A stretch of DNA of 64,000 bases from Chloranthus sessilifolius (GCA_021018995.1 JAJIZI010000023.1:285269-349268); one strand, 5' to 3'. Positions 1 to 11,165 are shown, numbered from the stretch's first letter. The notes: generated from the letters alone by a model not told the origin. A program made the numbers and translations.

Positions 1-147
1 CTCGGAGACTTCACTCCTCCTCTAGGGATCACCTAGGGGTTTAAAAGGCTTGTTGTATGCTAAATGCACTGTGCTTCCTACAAAAGTGGCTCTTTACTTT
101 GTTTTTATGTTTCTTTGCTCGTGGACTAGCAAAGCTTAGGTTTGGGG
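1..147 (+). mobile_element. 3' end of internal region of an upstream LTR-element copy
   Basis: This stretch matches 6085-6233, the sequence just before the second LTR, with scattered small differences. Both end in a purine-rich AGGTTTGGGG tract directly before the LTR start TGATAAGTAGTG. It therefore belongs to another internal region whose 3' LTR is the LTR at 148-1929. The simplest reading is a tandem LTR-internal-LTR-internal-LTR array produced by unequal recombination; the left part lies outside the window. Confidence 0.75.
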
Positions 148-1929
148 TGATAAGTAGTGAAAATACCATTTTCACCCCTAAACATGAGCCTTGAAAGACC
201 CTTGAGAGGACTAAATAAGTGCTTTAGTGTTCATATTGCACTAACCAAAAGACAGGTCCAAATCGAAAACCATCCTAAAATGATCAAAAGTCGACAACGC
301 ATGTCAAGCTCAAAGAGGAGTGAAGAAATAGCCTCAAAGAATGGCTAAAAAGGTCCTAAAAGAGCAAGAAAAGACCAAGAAGAAGAAGAAGGATCCATTC
401 GCAAAGAAGAATGGAAGCTAAAAGTCAATTCAAGAAGAATTATACTATTCAAAGAACCTTGAACTTTGCGAAAAGAAGAAAACACTCCTCGAATAGAAGA
501 ATGACCTTTGCGAAAAGAAGAAAACACTGCGAAAAGAAGAGAAGTCCTTTGCGAAAAAGATCTCAAGCCAAAATGCTTTGAAAAAGCCCTTAAACTATGC
601 GAAATGGCATTCGGGATTCATCGTCCGAAGGGTATTTCAGAAACTTTGCACGCCCCAATGCGCTTTTAAAACCCAAGGACATTCCGGAAGATTGAGCACG
701 AACCAAAGGCATATTCCACCCCATGTGAACACCCAAAGATGAAATTACTTGGCGGGAACTTAGAAGCTCAAACAGATTTTTGAATTACATAATGTAATTG
801 ATGCCTCTATTTCGATTGGTGAACTAGATCAAGCATTTCGATTGGCGAACATATCCGGATCCCGGTGCTCGACTCCTATTGGTTGATCTGAGATCTATCC
901 AATTCGATTGGTTGATACACATCCGAAATGGCTTAGGAAAAACTATAAATAGACGAACCATTTGCCCAATTTGGGTATCCAGATTTTAGAGTTTTCATCT
1001 CTGTTTCCCTCATTGCCGAGATAGCTTATTTGAACCCCTCAGAATCCCTTCTTGTAGTTTACCTTTGAGAGCCATTGTGAGTGATTTGTACTTCCAAGTT
1101 CGGATTCAAGATCAGAATCTGAGGGCTCTTCGAGAAGCTCGATCGTAAGTCCGAGGGCTCTCTAAGAAGCCGTGCTCGTAATTGTAACGTTGGATTTTAA
1201 AAGGTTGTAATTTGTGTCTTCTCCATTGGAGTCATGTAGGGTTCAATGTTCACCTTAGTGCATTAGACTTCTTTAGATTCACTCATCCGCATCCAACTTC
1301 CCTTAATTCATCATCCTGCGAATTAGCGTTGGTAACCTAATTCAAGATTTACTGATGATGTTCATGTTACGAACTAAAGAATAGGCTACTAGGCGAGATC
1401 TGTGACCATTTAAGTGGATGATCACGACCATAAGTCTAAACCTATTCCTTAATTCGATTTATTTCTCTTACATCCGTCTTGGTAGCCGATGAAGATTGAA
1501 TCTGCTTTCTGTTGAACTCTGATTCTCCATTAAAATTCGAGGCTAAAGTACATGAAGCTATTATTTCTGCATTTGTCTTATTTTAAACACCTCCCCAACT
1601 CGGATCTGGATCATGTAGTTAGTTCTTTTCTTTATTTGCTTATAGTTAAATGTGACACAATCCAACACTCTCTTTTATCTATTCTTTATTTTAGATAATT
1701 ATAGAGCAGATCTGGTAGCACAGATCTGGAGGTTTATCTCTCTGTTTAGACAAACTTCTCGTGGACGATCTTGAAATACTTACTTTTAAAACTTGCTACA
1801 ATTGGCGGTGTTAGCCCCAATGTCTTGATATCCCTTTCATAAGTTAACATCCATATAACCTAGCATTCTTTAATTCTTTAATTTTTGATTCATAATGCAC
1901 ACAATTATGGCACACCTGGAGCGACAACA
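148..1929 (+). repeat. LTR (copy A) of non-coding LTR retrotransposon
   Basis: It begins TGATAAGTAGTG and ends GCGACAACA, matching 6234-8084 nearly end to end and the solo copy at 31270-33165. It is 1782 bp, about 70 bp shorter than copy B because of many small deletions. A TATA box (TATAAATA, 944-951) marks the probable U3 promoter. U3 contains repeated CTTTGCGAAAAG-like units around 470-560. No protein is encoded. It lies between two internal regions, so it acts as 3' LTR of one copy and 5' LTR of the next. Confidence 0.85.
944..951 (+). promoter_or_regulatory. LTR TATA box
   Basis: TATAAATA in the context ACTATAAATAGACG is conserved in all three LTR copies (7088-7095 and 32202-32209). It is the probable retroelement promoter; transcription would start some 25-35 bp downstream. 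Confidence 0.6.
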
Positions 1930-1935
1930 AGTTTT

Positions 1936-1953
1936 TGGCGCTGTTGACGGGGA
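1936..1953 (+). other. Primer-binding site, tRNA-Asp type
   Basis: TGGCGCTGTTGACGGGGA lies 6 bp after the LTR end. It resembles the tRNA-Asp-complementary site known from Athila-like and related plant gypsy elements (TGGCGCCGTTGCCGGGGA), with two mismatches. This places the element near the Ty3/gypsy superfamily although it has no pol gene. Confidence 0.7.
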
Positions 1954-4283
1954 AGTTTGTTCTAAAATAGATAGACCGATGTTTATTTTCATTTATTTTA
2001 ATTTTTGCTTTAAACCTGCACGTTGCATGCCAAGTGCTTGATTAAATGTCTATGTAGCTTTGTATAGAAAACCTGCTTTTTCGCCAGTAATTTTATTTTA
2101 TTTATTATTATTATTTTTTTTTTTCCGAGTTTTTATTCTTTGCCTTCTAGTTATTTGAATAAATGTCACGCCACTCTTTTGTCTTTTGTCAAATTTGGGC
2201 GTGAGTGCTGAGTTTTCTTTTATTTTTGTCAATACTTGAATAAGATGCTGCTGGGTTTTGGATGTTTGCAGATCCGAGCATAGTCCAACAAGGAGCATCT
2301 GGACCAAAGTGGAGCAGATCCGCTTGAGTTTGCATCCTTCTCCTTTGCATTCATTTTCTATTTTTAAATTCTTGAGAACCAGTAGCTTCATTGTGTTTAA
2401 TGTTTGTTTTGATTATAATTTCTCTGCCTTTTTAGGCATGCCGATTTTTTTTACAAAACCAAATACAAAATAAAAGAAGTCTGAAAACACAAATAGAAAA
2501 TCTGAGTTGTTTCTCATTATTTTCAAGAAGAGTAAATAAGGGCTCTTGTTGAGGCTGATCCAAAACAAGTAAAAAAAAAAATTATAATAATAAAAAAATA
2601 GAAAATTATACATACAAAATAGATATCTTAGGATGGGCTGTTTTCTCCATTTGCATCTACTTTTCCCATCGGACTCTTTGAGATCATTTTTTTTTTTAGG
2701 AATCATGTAGGATAATGAGTAGTGAATCATAGGCTGTTTTGAATATTCAATGGACCCACTAATTTTATTTTCCTTGAGATTTCTTCATCATAAAGGGTCT
2801 CAAATTGTGTGTGAACCCTGCTTTTAATATGTGCTCCCATGCTTCATTATTTCTTTTTTCATACACATCATCAACAAAGGGGTCAATCTTATGAATCTTG
2901 CTTTTCACGTATTCTCGCTAATCATTTTTATAATCACTTAGATTCATAAGTATCTCGTGCTTTTGGGTTTGTTTCTTTGGGCTTAGGATATATCATTTGG
3001 CATTAGATTTTCATTTTAGGAATTTTAGTTTCAAATTCTTTTTAGATCGCTGATTTTTTTCTTTCTTAGGTTAATGTGTCCTCGTTTCTTGATTTTCGTC
3101 ATTTTTCTGAGTATAGTTAGTTTATAACTTTGTTTTCCTATTTTGCATTCACAAATTCAGTTTTGTATCAACACTTTTCTTTTTCTTTTTTAACTTTGTA
3201 TTGGTCCCTTACCTTGCTTTTCTTTTCTCTGTTATTAGCATTAGTTTCCTTTCATTTGCATAGTAATCCTTCTATTTGTTAGATTTTATTTAGCAATTCT
3301 AGCATTGTTTTGTTGATTTTTCTTGCATTTGTATATCATGTTTTCCTTTTCCTTGCTCATATCTTCGCTTTTACATTTTATTTTTCTGCTTGCATATAGT
3401 TTAGATTTTTCTGTTCTTAGTTTTTCTTTCTTCTTTTTACCTGCTGCCCTAGTCTCTCATTGTCTAGAACATTGAGGACAATGTTCATCTTAGGTTTGGG
3501 GATCCACGAGAAAGAAGGAAAAGGAGATCAAATTCAAAGGGAGTCTGCACTTTGTGCAAGGCACTCACCAACTGATCATCAAGTTCTCTCTCTTGGAGAC
3601 CTGCTCCTCTCCCTCTTCCACAAGTTACCAAGGTACCTTTGCTGCCCTCTTTTCTCAGCCCACCTGAATTGGAACTCAAACAGCTCCCCAAAAATCTGAA
3701 ATATGAATTTTTGGGTGATCATCAAACACTACTGTGATTATTTCTTCCTCCCTTACAGGAGCAAGAAGAGGAGGCATTGGTAGTTCTAAGCGACAAGAAA
3801 GCAATTGGCTGGACCATTGCTGATTTAGGAGGACTAAACCCACTGTATGCATGCATTTGTTTCTATTGCTTCTTAGTTTCATGTTTTTAGTTTCTGTTTA
3901 GTTTTTTCACTAATTTTTTTCTTTTTCTTTGGTTCGCTTTTCATAAATTCTACCATTTAGATCAGAGTGAGCCTGCTATTTTCTTTGTTTTTCCTTACAA
4001 CAACAAGTGAGGACACGGTTCCTCACACGCTTTCCCCAATTTCAGTTGTTACTCACTTATTGGGAATTAAATGCAGTTACTGCCGCCTCCCTACTTGTCG
4101 CCCAATGCTACTTAATGACCTGATTCTGGGCCATGAGCATTACCAATGCCCCCCATTCAAGTCCCACCCTTCGGCTTCCCACCTTACCTATAAATAACCA
4201 ACCTCTACCAAATTCCCCACATCTTTCCCCACCTTCCAAAATGGCCGACCAAGCCAATAAGCCACCACACCGCTTTTACCCAT

Positions 4284-4505
4284 GTGGCTGGACCCACCAC
4301 CACCGAAGGTGCCAGATCCGGCCCCTCCGGGGACGAATTTGAAGAGGTCCTCGCGATTTTGGCCAAAGAAAAGGAGGCCCAACTCCGCCTTCGGAAAAAA
4401 CAAAAAATCAACCTTCCTGCCACTTCCACCCTCCACCGCCCCACCCCCTCCCTAAAAACACTGTCCCTATTCTCATCTTTATTTTTTATTTTTATTTTTA
4501 TGTAA
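4284..4505 (+). CDS. Small open frame inside non-coding element, doubtful
   Basis: A 73-codon frame starts MAGPTTTEGARSGPSGDEFE and contains an acidic then basic stretch (EEVLAILAKEKEAQLRLRKK) that could form a short helix. An overlapping frame at 4133-4342 is proline-rich. It lies midway in the internal region of the LTR element, downstream of a possible second purine-rich tract. I recognise no family. It may be a relic of an extra ORF or mere chance. Confidence 0.15.
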   Translation: MAGPTTTEGARSGPSGDEFEEVLAILAKEKEAQLRLRKKQKINLPATSTLHRPTPSLKTLSLFSSLFFIFIFM

Positions 4506-5193
4506 AATATTTCTAGTTAATAAACTTTACTTTCTCCCATTCTCCATGTCATTTTCATTGCTTTTTTTTTTTCTTCTTATTGTGCCTTGTTTCAATTTTT
4601 CCAGATAAAGTGACCATGCCACCTTTGAACGGTGAGGACACTTTGTTCCCCATAGGTTTGGGGGTGTGGCGGACAAGTCCCGCCTTAGGAATAGTTAACA
4701 TAAGGGCAGCAGAATCACTAAGTAATTAGGAAATGTATTAATTTACTTTAGAATCATGACAACTAGAAAATTTAAAATTCCCTTGCCAAATTTAGACATT
4801 CTAAACCTTGCGATATTCTACATTTCCATGATGATTACACCATAAAACATCGGTATCGACGTAGTAAGTCAAAAGGAAGAGAAAAGGTAAAGATATACTT
4901 AAAAGCTCAAGGAAAAACCATAACGGTGAGAATTGAGCCCATATATTTTCCATCTCGTTGAAGAGTGATCGAGGCAATTTTTTCGATTCAAAGGATTGGT
5001 GAGGCATTAGATCCACTAGAAGTTAGGAAACTCCAAATTAAAACAAATGTGACACTCATGAAGCGAGGAAAGATCAAGGCCTTCTTTGGACACTTGAACC
5101 TATGAGAACCAACCAAGAAAAATCTGCTGTTTGTACCCCATTTGAGTAAATCCTACAATTCTTCATCAAAAATACTCAAAAGTACTTGAACCT

Positions 5194-5481
5194 ATGGAAC
5201 TAATTCAGCCTTCCCTCACTCGAGAATTCGTGGAGGTAAAGGAGAAAGAATCAAGATGGACCATTTCGGGCAACATCAAGAAAATGAAGAGAAAATACCT
5301 CAAAACAGGCAATATGGTGGTGAGAAAAGAAGAGACAAACAATGTGAAAAAGTTGCAAGCAAAAAGGCAAAAAAGGGACCTTATGTTGAAAATGCAAGAT
5401 CAAAGAAAGAACCGATCACGTGAATGTGAGAATCTCGAAAAGAAGAAGAAAGAAGCTAAACTCAAAAAGGTGGAGTCATGA
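5194..5481 (+). CDS. Lys/Arg-rich open frame inside non-coding element, doubtful
   Basis: A 95-codon frame (MELIQPSLTREFVEVKEKES at the start) becomes strongly basic, with repeated KK, KR and EKKKK runs to the end. The DNA is A-rich here, which biases codons to lysine, so the frame may be compositional. No domain is recognised, and no zinc knuckle or protease motif is present. If translated it could resemble a basic gag-like RNA-binding peptide, but this is speculation. Confidence 0.15.
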   Translation: MELIQPSLTREFVEVKEKESRWTISGNIKKMKRKYLKTGNMVVRKEETNNVKKLQAKRQKRDLMLKMQDQRKNRSRECENLEKKKKEAKLKKVES

Positions 5482-6218
5482 ACCATCTCCGCACTTCCCG
5501 AGTTCTCAAATTCAAACCTCTGTTCAAATTGCCTTTCCTTGAAACTTCACTCCATAAGCCATACAAACAAACCTAGATTAAAAGCCCTTGTGATCCAAAG
5601 TTGAGTGAGCTGTCATGTGGAGATGAGAAGTGACCCAATCTATGGTGAGGAGATGTCAATGATGCCATTGCCTAAGAATCATGCCTATGCTCATGCTTAC
5701 ATCCATTTGGGAGATGTAACTGCTCTTGAGCTTGAGTGAAAATGATGCCCTCAACAAAAACACTGATGAGTATTCCCTGGTGAGTGTTTGGGTTGGAACT
5801 TGAGCAGCTTAAGTATGACTTATAACCTAATTTTTATCCATCGGATGAGCTTACTCCTGGCACATTTGTATGATTTTCTATGACTGTCCACAGATTGGAA
5901 ATATTGAAACATTCATGAGGTTTATAAATGTTTAAATTCCTGTGCGAACAATAATCAAATTTTCTGTTTCATCATTCATTCAAGAGTAACTATCCCTGCT
6001 CCTTGATTGCTCATTGGATAATATTGCACTGATGTTAACTGGTTCATGGTGAAGCTTGTGGGTACCTTCACTGAAAACCCTCACGAGACTTCACTCCTCC
6101 TCTAGGGATCACCTAGGGGTTTAAAAGGCTTGTTGCATATGCTAAATGCACCTGTGCTTCCTACAAAAGTGGCTCTTTATTTTGCTTTTACGTTTCTTTG
6201 CTCAGGGACTAGCAAAGC

Positions 6219-6233
6219 TTAGGTTTGGGGGTG
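6219..6233 (+). other. Polypurine tract before 3' LTR
   Basis: TTAGGTTTGGGGGTG lies directly upstream of the LTR start TGATAAG. The copy at 137-147 occupies the same place before LTR A. This is the expected plus-strand priming site. Confidence 0.6.
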
Positions 6234-8084
6234 TGATAAGTAGTGAAAAATACCATTTTTCACCCCTAAACATGAGCCTTGAAAGACCCTTGAGAGGACT
6301 AAATAAGTGCTTTAGTGTTCATATTGCAGCTAACCAAAAAGACAGGTCCAAATCCGAAAACCATCCTAAAATGATCAAAAAGCTGACAACGCATGTCAAG
6401 CTCAAAGAGGGAGTGAAGAAATAGCCTCAGCAATGGCTAAAAAGGTCCTAAAAGAGCAAGAAAAGACCTGAAGAAGAAGAAGGATCCATTCGCAAAGAAG
6501 AATGGAAGCTAAAAGTCAATTCGCAAAGAACTTATACTATTCGCAAAGAACCTTGAACTTTGCGAAAAGAAGAAAACACTCCTCGAATAGAAGAATGACC
6601 TTTGCGAAAAGAAGAAAACACTCTGCGAAAAGAAGAGAAGTCCTTTGCGAAAAGATCTCCTGAAGCCAAAATGCTTTGCGAAAAGATCTCCTGAAGCCAA
6701 AATGCTTTGCGAAAAAGCCCTTAAACTATGCGAAATGGCATTCTGGGGATTTGCAGCTCGTCCGAAGGGTATTTCAGGAAACTTTGCACGCGCCCCAATG
6801 CGTTTTAAAACCCAAGGACATTCCGGAAGATTCTGAGCACGAACCAAAGGCATATTCCACCCCATGTGAACACCCAAAGATGAAATTACTTGGCGGGAAC
6901 TTCTAGAAGCTCAAACAGATTTTTGAATTACATAACAGAATTGATGCCTCTGCTTTCGATTAATAACCGGATCAAGCATTTCGATTGGCGAACATATCTC
7001 GGATCCCGGTGCTCGACTCCTATTGGTTGATACAGATCTATCCAATTGTGATTGGTTGATACACATCTGACCTGGCTTAGTGAAAACTATAAATAGACGA
7101 ACCATTTGCCCAATTTGGGTATCCAGATTTTAGAGTTTTCATCTCTGTTTCTCATTCCTGGATATAGCTTATCCTGAACCCCTGTAATCCCTTCTTGTAG
7201 TTTACCTTTGAGAGCCATTGTGAGTGATTTGTACTTCCAAGTTCGGATTCAAGATCAGAACTGAGGGTTTTCGAGAAGCTCAGATCGTAAGTCCGAGGGC
7301 TTTCTAAGAAGCCGTGCTCAGTAATTGTAACGTTGGATTTTAAAAGGTTCTTTGAATTTGTGTCTTCTCCATTGGAGTCATGTCGAGGGTTCGAATGTTC
7401 ACCTTAGTGCATTAGACTTCTTTAGATTCACTCATCCGCATCCAACTTCCCTTAATTCATCATCCTGTGCGAATTAGCGTTGGTAACCTAATTCAAGCAG
7501 ATTCTGATGTTCATGTTCGAACTAAAGAATAGGCCACTGAATGACAGATCTGTGACCATTTAAGTGGATGATCACACCATAAGTCTAAACCTATTCCTTA
7601 ATTCGATTTATTTCTCTTACATCTCTTTGGTAGCAGATGAAGATTGAATCTGCCTGCTGAACTCTGATTCTCCATTAAAATTCAGAGGCTAAAGTACATG
7701 AAGCTATTATTTCTGCATTTGTCTTATTTTAAACACCTCCCCAACTCGGATCTGGATCATGTAGTTAGTTCTTTTCTTTATTTGCTTATAGTTAAATGTG
7801 ACACAATCCAACACTCTCTTTTATCTATTCTTTATTTTAGATAATTATAGAGCCAGATCCGTAGCAGATCCGGAGGTTTATCTCTCTGCTTAGACAAACT
7901 TCTCGTGGACGATCTTGAAATACTTACTTTTAAAACTTGCTACAATTGGATCTTGCGGGCCGTTGTTAGCCCCAATGTGCTGATATCCCTTTCATAAGTT
8001 AACATCCATATAACCTAGCATTCTTTAATTCTTTAATTTTTGATTCATAATGCACACAATTATGGCACACTTGGAGCGACAACA
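6234..8084 (+). repeat. LTR (copy B), 3' LTR of the non-coding element
   Basis: 1851 bp, from TGATAAGTAGTG to GCGACAACA, colinear with copy A. U3 contains a perfect tandem duplication of about 32 bp around 6648-6711 (unit includes AAGATCTCCTGAAGCCAAAA), which is single in copy A, and several TTTGCGAAAAG units. The TATA box is at 7088-7095. The sequence after 8084 (CTAAC) is unrelated to the internal region, so the array ends here. Confidence 0.85.
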
Positions 8085-8254
8085 CTAACGTCCCAAAAAA
8101 ATGACCTGAGGACCAAATCACTTGCTGCTCATGCCACTTACCTAATACTAATTCCCTGTCGACCATATATTGCCTCCCTTAGAAGAAAATCCTAGCTCCG
8201 CCCAACGATAGCTGTTTGTTTGCAAGAAGCAGTTTTAATTATTTTTAAACAAAA

Positions 8255-8410
8255 TGGGAGTGCTTTTTTGTCTATTTGGAGTGCTTTGTTGCAAGTCAAA
8301 TTTGAGATTTAGAAGGAATAAAGTGCACTTATCATCTCCTCAAATGTATGTGCAATTTATACCTTCTAAATCTCAACTGACTTGCAAAAACACCCAAATA
8401 GAAAACCACC
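8255..8410. repeat. MITE-like hairpin
   Basis: Two arms of about 60 bp pair imperfectly: 8258-8320 (contains GCAAGTCAAATTTGAGATTT) and 8345-8407 (its reverse complement). About 25 bp separate them. The downstream 8410-8580 carries two direct degenerate copies of a unit with GAGATTTAAAAGGAGA and AATAGCCCAAACAA. No TSD could be fixed. Confidence 0.55.
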
Positions 8411-8559
8411 TAAAATCGTTACTTGAGATTTAAAAGGAGATGTGGTATTAATAGCCCAAACAAAAAAGAAAATAAATGATAAAACAGAAAACCATCTACA
8501 ATTTTCGTTTGAGGATTTGAAAAGGAGAAAGGGTTAGTAATAGCCCAAACAAGGAACCA

Positions 8560-9010
8560 AATAAGTGATAAACTTGAATTATGGAGAAAGGCCATGGAGT
8601 CAAAGAGATTTAAAAATTAGCTGGTGGATTTAAAGAGGGCGTCTCAAAGAGGAATAATGCAAGCTGGATGAACAGAGACAAGTAACTGAGTGCATCACGA
8701 TCCAAAATTTCCACTTGATTGGGGGAGTTTTTATAAGACCGCGGTAAGACCAGCCATACTATATGGTGCAAAATGTTGGGCTACGAGGAAGGTACAAGAA
8801 TATAGAGTACATAACATTGAGATGTGTATGCTAAGATAGCTGTGTGGAATAACAAGAAATAATAAAATTAAGAACGATTGCATAAGAGAAAATTTCAGGG
8901 TAGCACTTATAAGGAAGGTACAAGAACACAGAGTACATGATGTTGCGATGCGTATGCTAAGATAGCTGTGTGGAATAAATAGAAATAACGCAGAGCAAAT
9001 TTATAAAAAA
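8560..9010 (+). pseudogene. RTE-type LINE reverse transcriptase remnant (C-terminal part)
   Basis: Broken frames read like the C-terminal third of plant RTE-clade LINE proteins: the segment around 8575-8610 resembles KLELWRKAMESK, and 8745-8800 resembles the RP-x-LYGAKCW motif that follows the RT palm. A matching region is found in the better preserved copy at 53602-54420. Part of the sequence (8789-8860) is repeated in tandem at 8915-8987, a 126-bp period. There is no catalytic RT core here, an internal deletion separates the first two segments, and all frames have stops. Confidence 0.7.
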
Positions 9011-9293
9011 ATAGAAGTAGAAAATTTAAATTTTTAGTTTCGGAGCTTCACCTCTCTAGGCATAAGGGTCTTGGGTATAACTCTGCAAAATTAACAAAGG
9101 AGTCAGAGGCAGAAAACCCATCCACCAAGTGATCAGTAATAGATAATCACCTAAATAGATTAATTAAACAAATAAATGTTAATGATACCCCGATTAACTC
9201 TATCCACCAACTGATATGCTATATTGATCAAGACCGTCAAATCAAGAAACCTGAAAATTTAATTTCATCGTAGGAATTTTCTGCAATATTTAG

Positions 9294-9716
9294 GGTCATG
9301 GCCGGGGATTCAAAGACCGAGATATATATCGGAGTATCAGCTGGGTCTCATGCCAATACGTATTGGTTATATTGGATACGTATAAGCCAAACCAGGGATT
9401 TAAAGACCGGTATATCTCAGCGTATCAGTTGGATCCCATGCCGAAACACATCAGTTATATTGGATATGTAAGCCAAACCAGCCCATATATATTAAAGTAC
9501 CTTTTTTCTATTATTAACATAAAAAAAAAATACATAATTTTGCTAACATTAGGGCATTTTTAGCATTTTGTCTGGTTCATATTGGATAAATATGACCAGA
9601 TATTGGGCGGATATTTGACCGGTTTGACCCAATATTTAACCCCATATTGAATCGTACGCTAACCTAATACAATATCAGCCTCATATGCATTGGATATGGC
9701 TGAAATTTAAAACCAT
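9294..9716. repeat. MITE-like repeat with internal direct duplication
   Basis: Two degenerate direct copies of a unit of about 115 bp lie at 9305-9395 and 9398-9485 (shared words: GATTCAAAGACCG / GATTTAAAGACCG, CGTATCAGTTGGATCCCATGCC, GCCAAACCAG). The ends resemble inverted repeats (CATGGCCGGGGATTCAAAG against the reverse complement of CTGAAATTTAAAACCATG). The end sequence CATGG recalls the 230-bp family at 51257 and 63463, but the TSD is unclear. Confidence 0.4.
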
Positions 9717-10499
9717 GGTCACAGCCGATCCAAGTGGTGGCTAATCAATTCAATGGTTTGGATTGAAGGACACATGCACCAATATGTGGTAGAGATCAGA
9801 GGTGATTATGATATTTGATGGAGCTAAACGCCACCACATAAATAGAATGAAAATATCTTTATCTCTTCATCAAAATTAAAGTCACAGAATCAGTAAAAAG
9901 AACCAGTACTGAACTATTGCTTATAACCTTAAAAGATGGAAAACTTGGTAATGAAGAAAAAGGTTTCCACTAGAAAGAACATGCATCAAGTTGATATAAA
10001 GCAGAAAATATCAAGTTGTCATAAAGCAGAAAATATGCAGAGAAATTTAAAAAAAATTAAACGATATGAAAAAACCGTAGGGATCTGCGAAGACTAGCTT
10101 TTTCGATTTTGTTTTTCTTTTTGTTTTTTGAAAAATCAGTTAAGGCAACCTAAACCGAATGTGCAGTTTTCAGTTCGATTTAATGAATCAATCAACCGAA
10201 AAATTTCGTTCTAATCTTAATTGAATCTGCACCAACCATCTTAGTAATATGAAAATATAAAATTAAAAATAACAAAGCACTAATTATTACACTTGGCATG
10301 TAGCAATAATAAGAACAAAAACTAATTAAGAACCCATTTATTTAAACATTATTTAAGATAAAAACAAAAATTCTAAAACCAGGAAAACGTAAAGAGAAAG
10401 CAATGTTTAATTCCATTTATTTTAATGTAAAAATAATATATTATATATTAGAACATGGCGTCCTCCATCATGAACAGCTTGGGAAACAAGTCCCATATG
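9717..10499. other. AT-rich stretch with no recognised feature
   Basis: No coding frame or repeat could be identified. 10090-10200 contains words such as AACCGAATGTGCAG and CAGTTCGATTT that recall the CCGAA-type repeats at 16660, 21740, 30400 and 44000. Confidence 0.5.
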
Positions 10500-10504
10500 A
10501 ATGA

Positions 10505-10795
10505 GGGGGATTTAGGGTTTGAGCGAGAGGGAATGATGGGGATTTAGGTCTCGTTGACGGAGAAGTGAAAACTAGCTAGGGTTTCTTAGGGATTTAGGGT
10601 TTGAGCGAGAGAGATTTGAGCAAGAGGGGTTTGAGTGAGGGGGAATGAGAGGGATTTAGGGTTTGAGTGAGAGGGAATGATGGGGATTTAGGGTTTGAGG
10701 GAGAGGGAATGAGGGGAGAGGGGAGAGGGGAGAGGGGAGAAGGGGGATGGGAGAACCGGAGAAGGAAGAAGGGAGAAGGGAGAAGGGAAACATAT
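10505..10795 (+). repeat. G-rich minisatellite with G-quadruplex potential
   Basis: A unit near 32 bp containing GGGATTTAGGGTTTGAG and GAGAGGGAATGA recurs about five times (starts near 10509, 10588, 10651 and 10683, plus a partial near 10540). It passes into a run of GGGGAGA units at 10702-10740, where at least four G4 tracts are separated by AGA, a textbook G-quadruplex sequence. The words TTTAGGG match the plant telomere unit, but the array is not telomeric. Confidence 0.7.
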
Positions 10796-10854
10796 ACTTG
10801 GCCCGATTGAATAGGTCGTGGGCTTAAGTGGAGTGGGTGGGTTCGGCCCAAATC

Positions 10855-10916
10855 TCCCCCTACGCCGACGGCATCTTAATTTCAGCCGTCGGCATATCCG
10901 TTATTTTTTGTAGTGG
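10855..10916 (-). mobile_element. CACTA transposon terminus with subterminal repeats
   Basis: Read on the minus strand, this begins CACTACAAAAAATAACGG and continues with two inverted copies of TGCCGACGGC. This is the classic terminal and subterminal arrangement of plant CACTA (En/Spm-like) elements. The element would extend leftwards from 10916. I could not find the other CACTA end or any transposase frame, so this is a truncated or non-autonomous relic. Confidence 0.65.
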
Positions 10917-11165
10917 GTCGGGAAAACATTCACCAACGGTTTTCCCGACGGCATAAACTATCAGCAATAATATTCCTTTCCCGGCAGTTCTAGCCACCGG
11001 CAAAAGGTCAAACCTGTGCTGCCACAAGAGTTAGACAAATTTTCATGGTGGCAGTTTCAAACTGCCAGGAAAATATTTAATTTTTAGATTCGCCGGCAGT
11101 TTAAAGCTGCCGGGAAAATGTTATCCTTATAATAATTTCCGGCAATTTAAAATTGCCGGCAAAGA
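10917..11165. repeat. Block of CCGGCAGTTT palindromes
   Basis: Short palindromes follow each other: GGCAGTTTCAAACTGCC near 11051, CCGGCAGTTTAAAGCTGCCGG near 11092, and CCGGCAATTTAAAATTGCCGG near 11140. Before them are TTTTCCCGACGGC and CCCGGCAGTT. They look like subterminal repeats of a second CACTA-like element with a different motif from that at 10855-10916. They abut the broken end of the gypsy element. Confidence 0.6.

Larger units (their letters stand above)
1930..6233 (+). mobile_element. Non-coding internal region (LARD-like)
   Basis: About 4.3 kb lies between the two LTRs without recognisable gag, protease, RT or integrase. It is T-rich at the start and A-rich at the end. The purine-rich motif AGGTTTGGGG occurs three times: near 3487-3500, near 4654-4666, and directly before the 3' LTR at 6221-6230, where it is the likely polypurine tract. 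A motif about an ACATTGAGGACAATG-type line followed by this tract (3468-3500) is familiar from the region downstream of pol in Athila-type elements (recalled, not checked). The element would depend on another element's enzymes. Confidence 0.7.

Noticed and set aside
10505-10700. Interstitial telomere repeat
   Set aside because: TTTAGGG occurs once per unit of about 32 bp and not in tandem.
10594-10851. Proline/serine-rich minus-strand frame
   Set aside because: It is simply the complement of the G-rich minisatellite; composition explains it.
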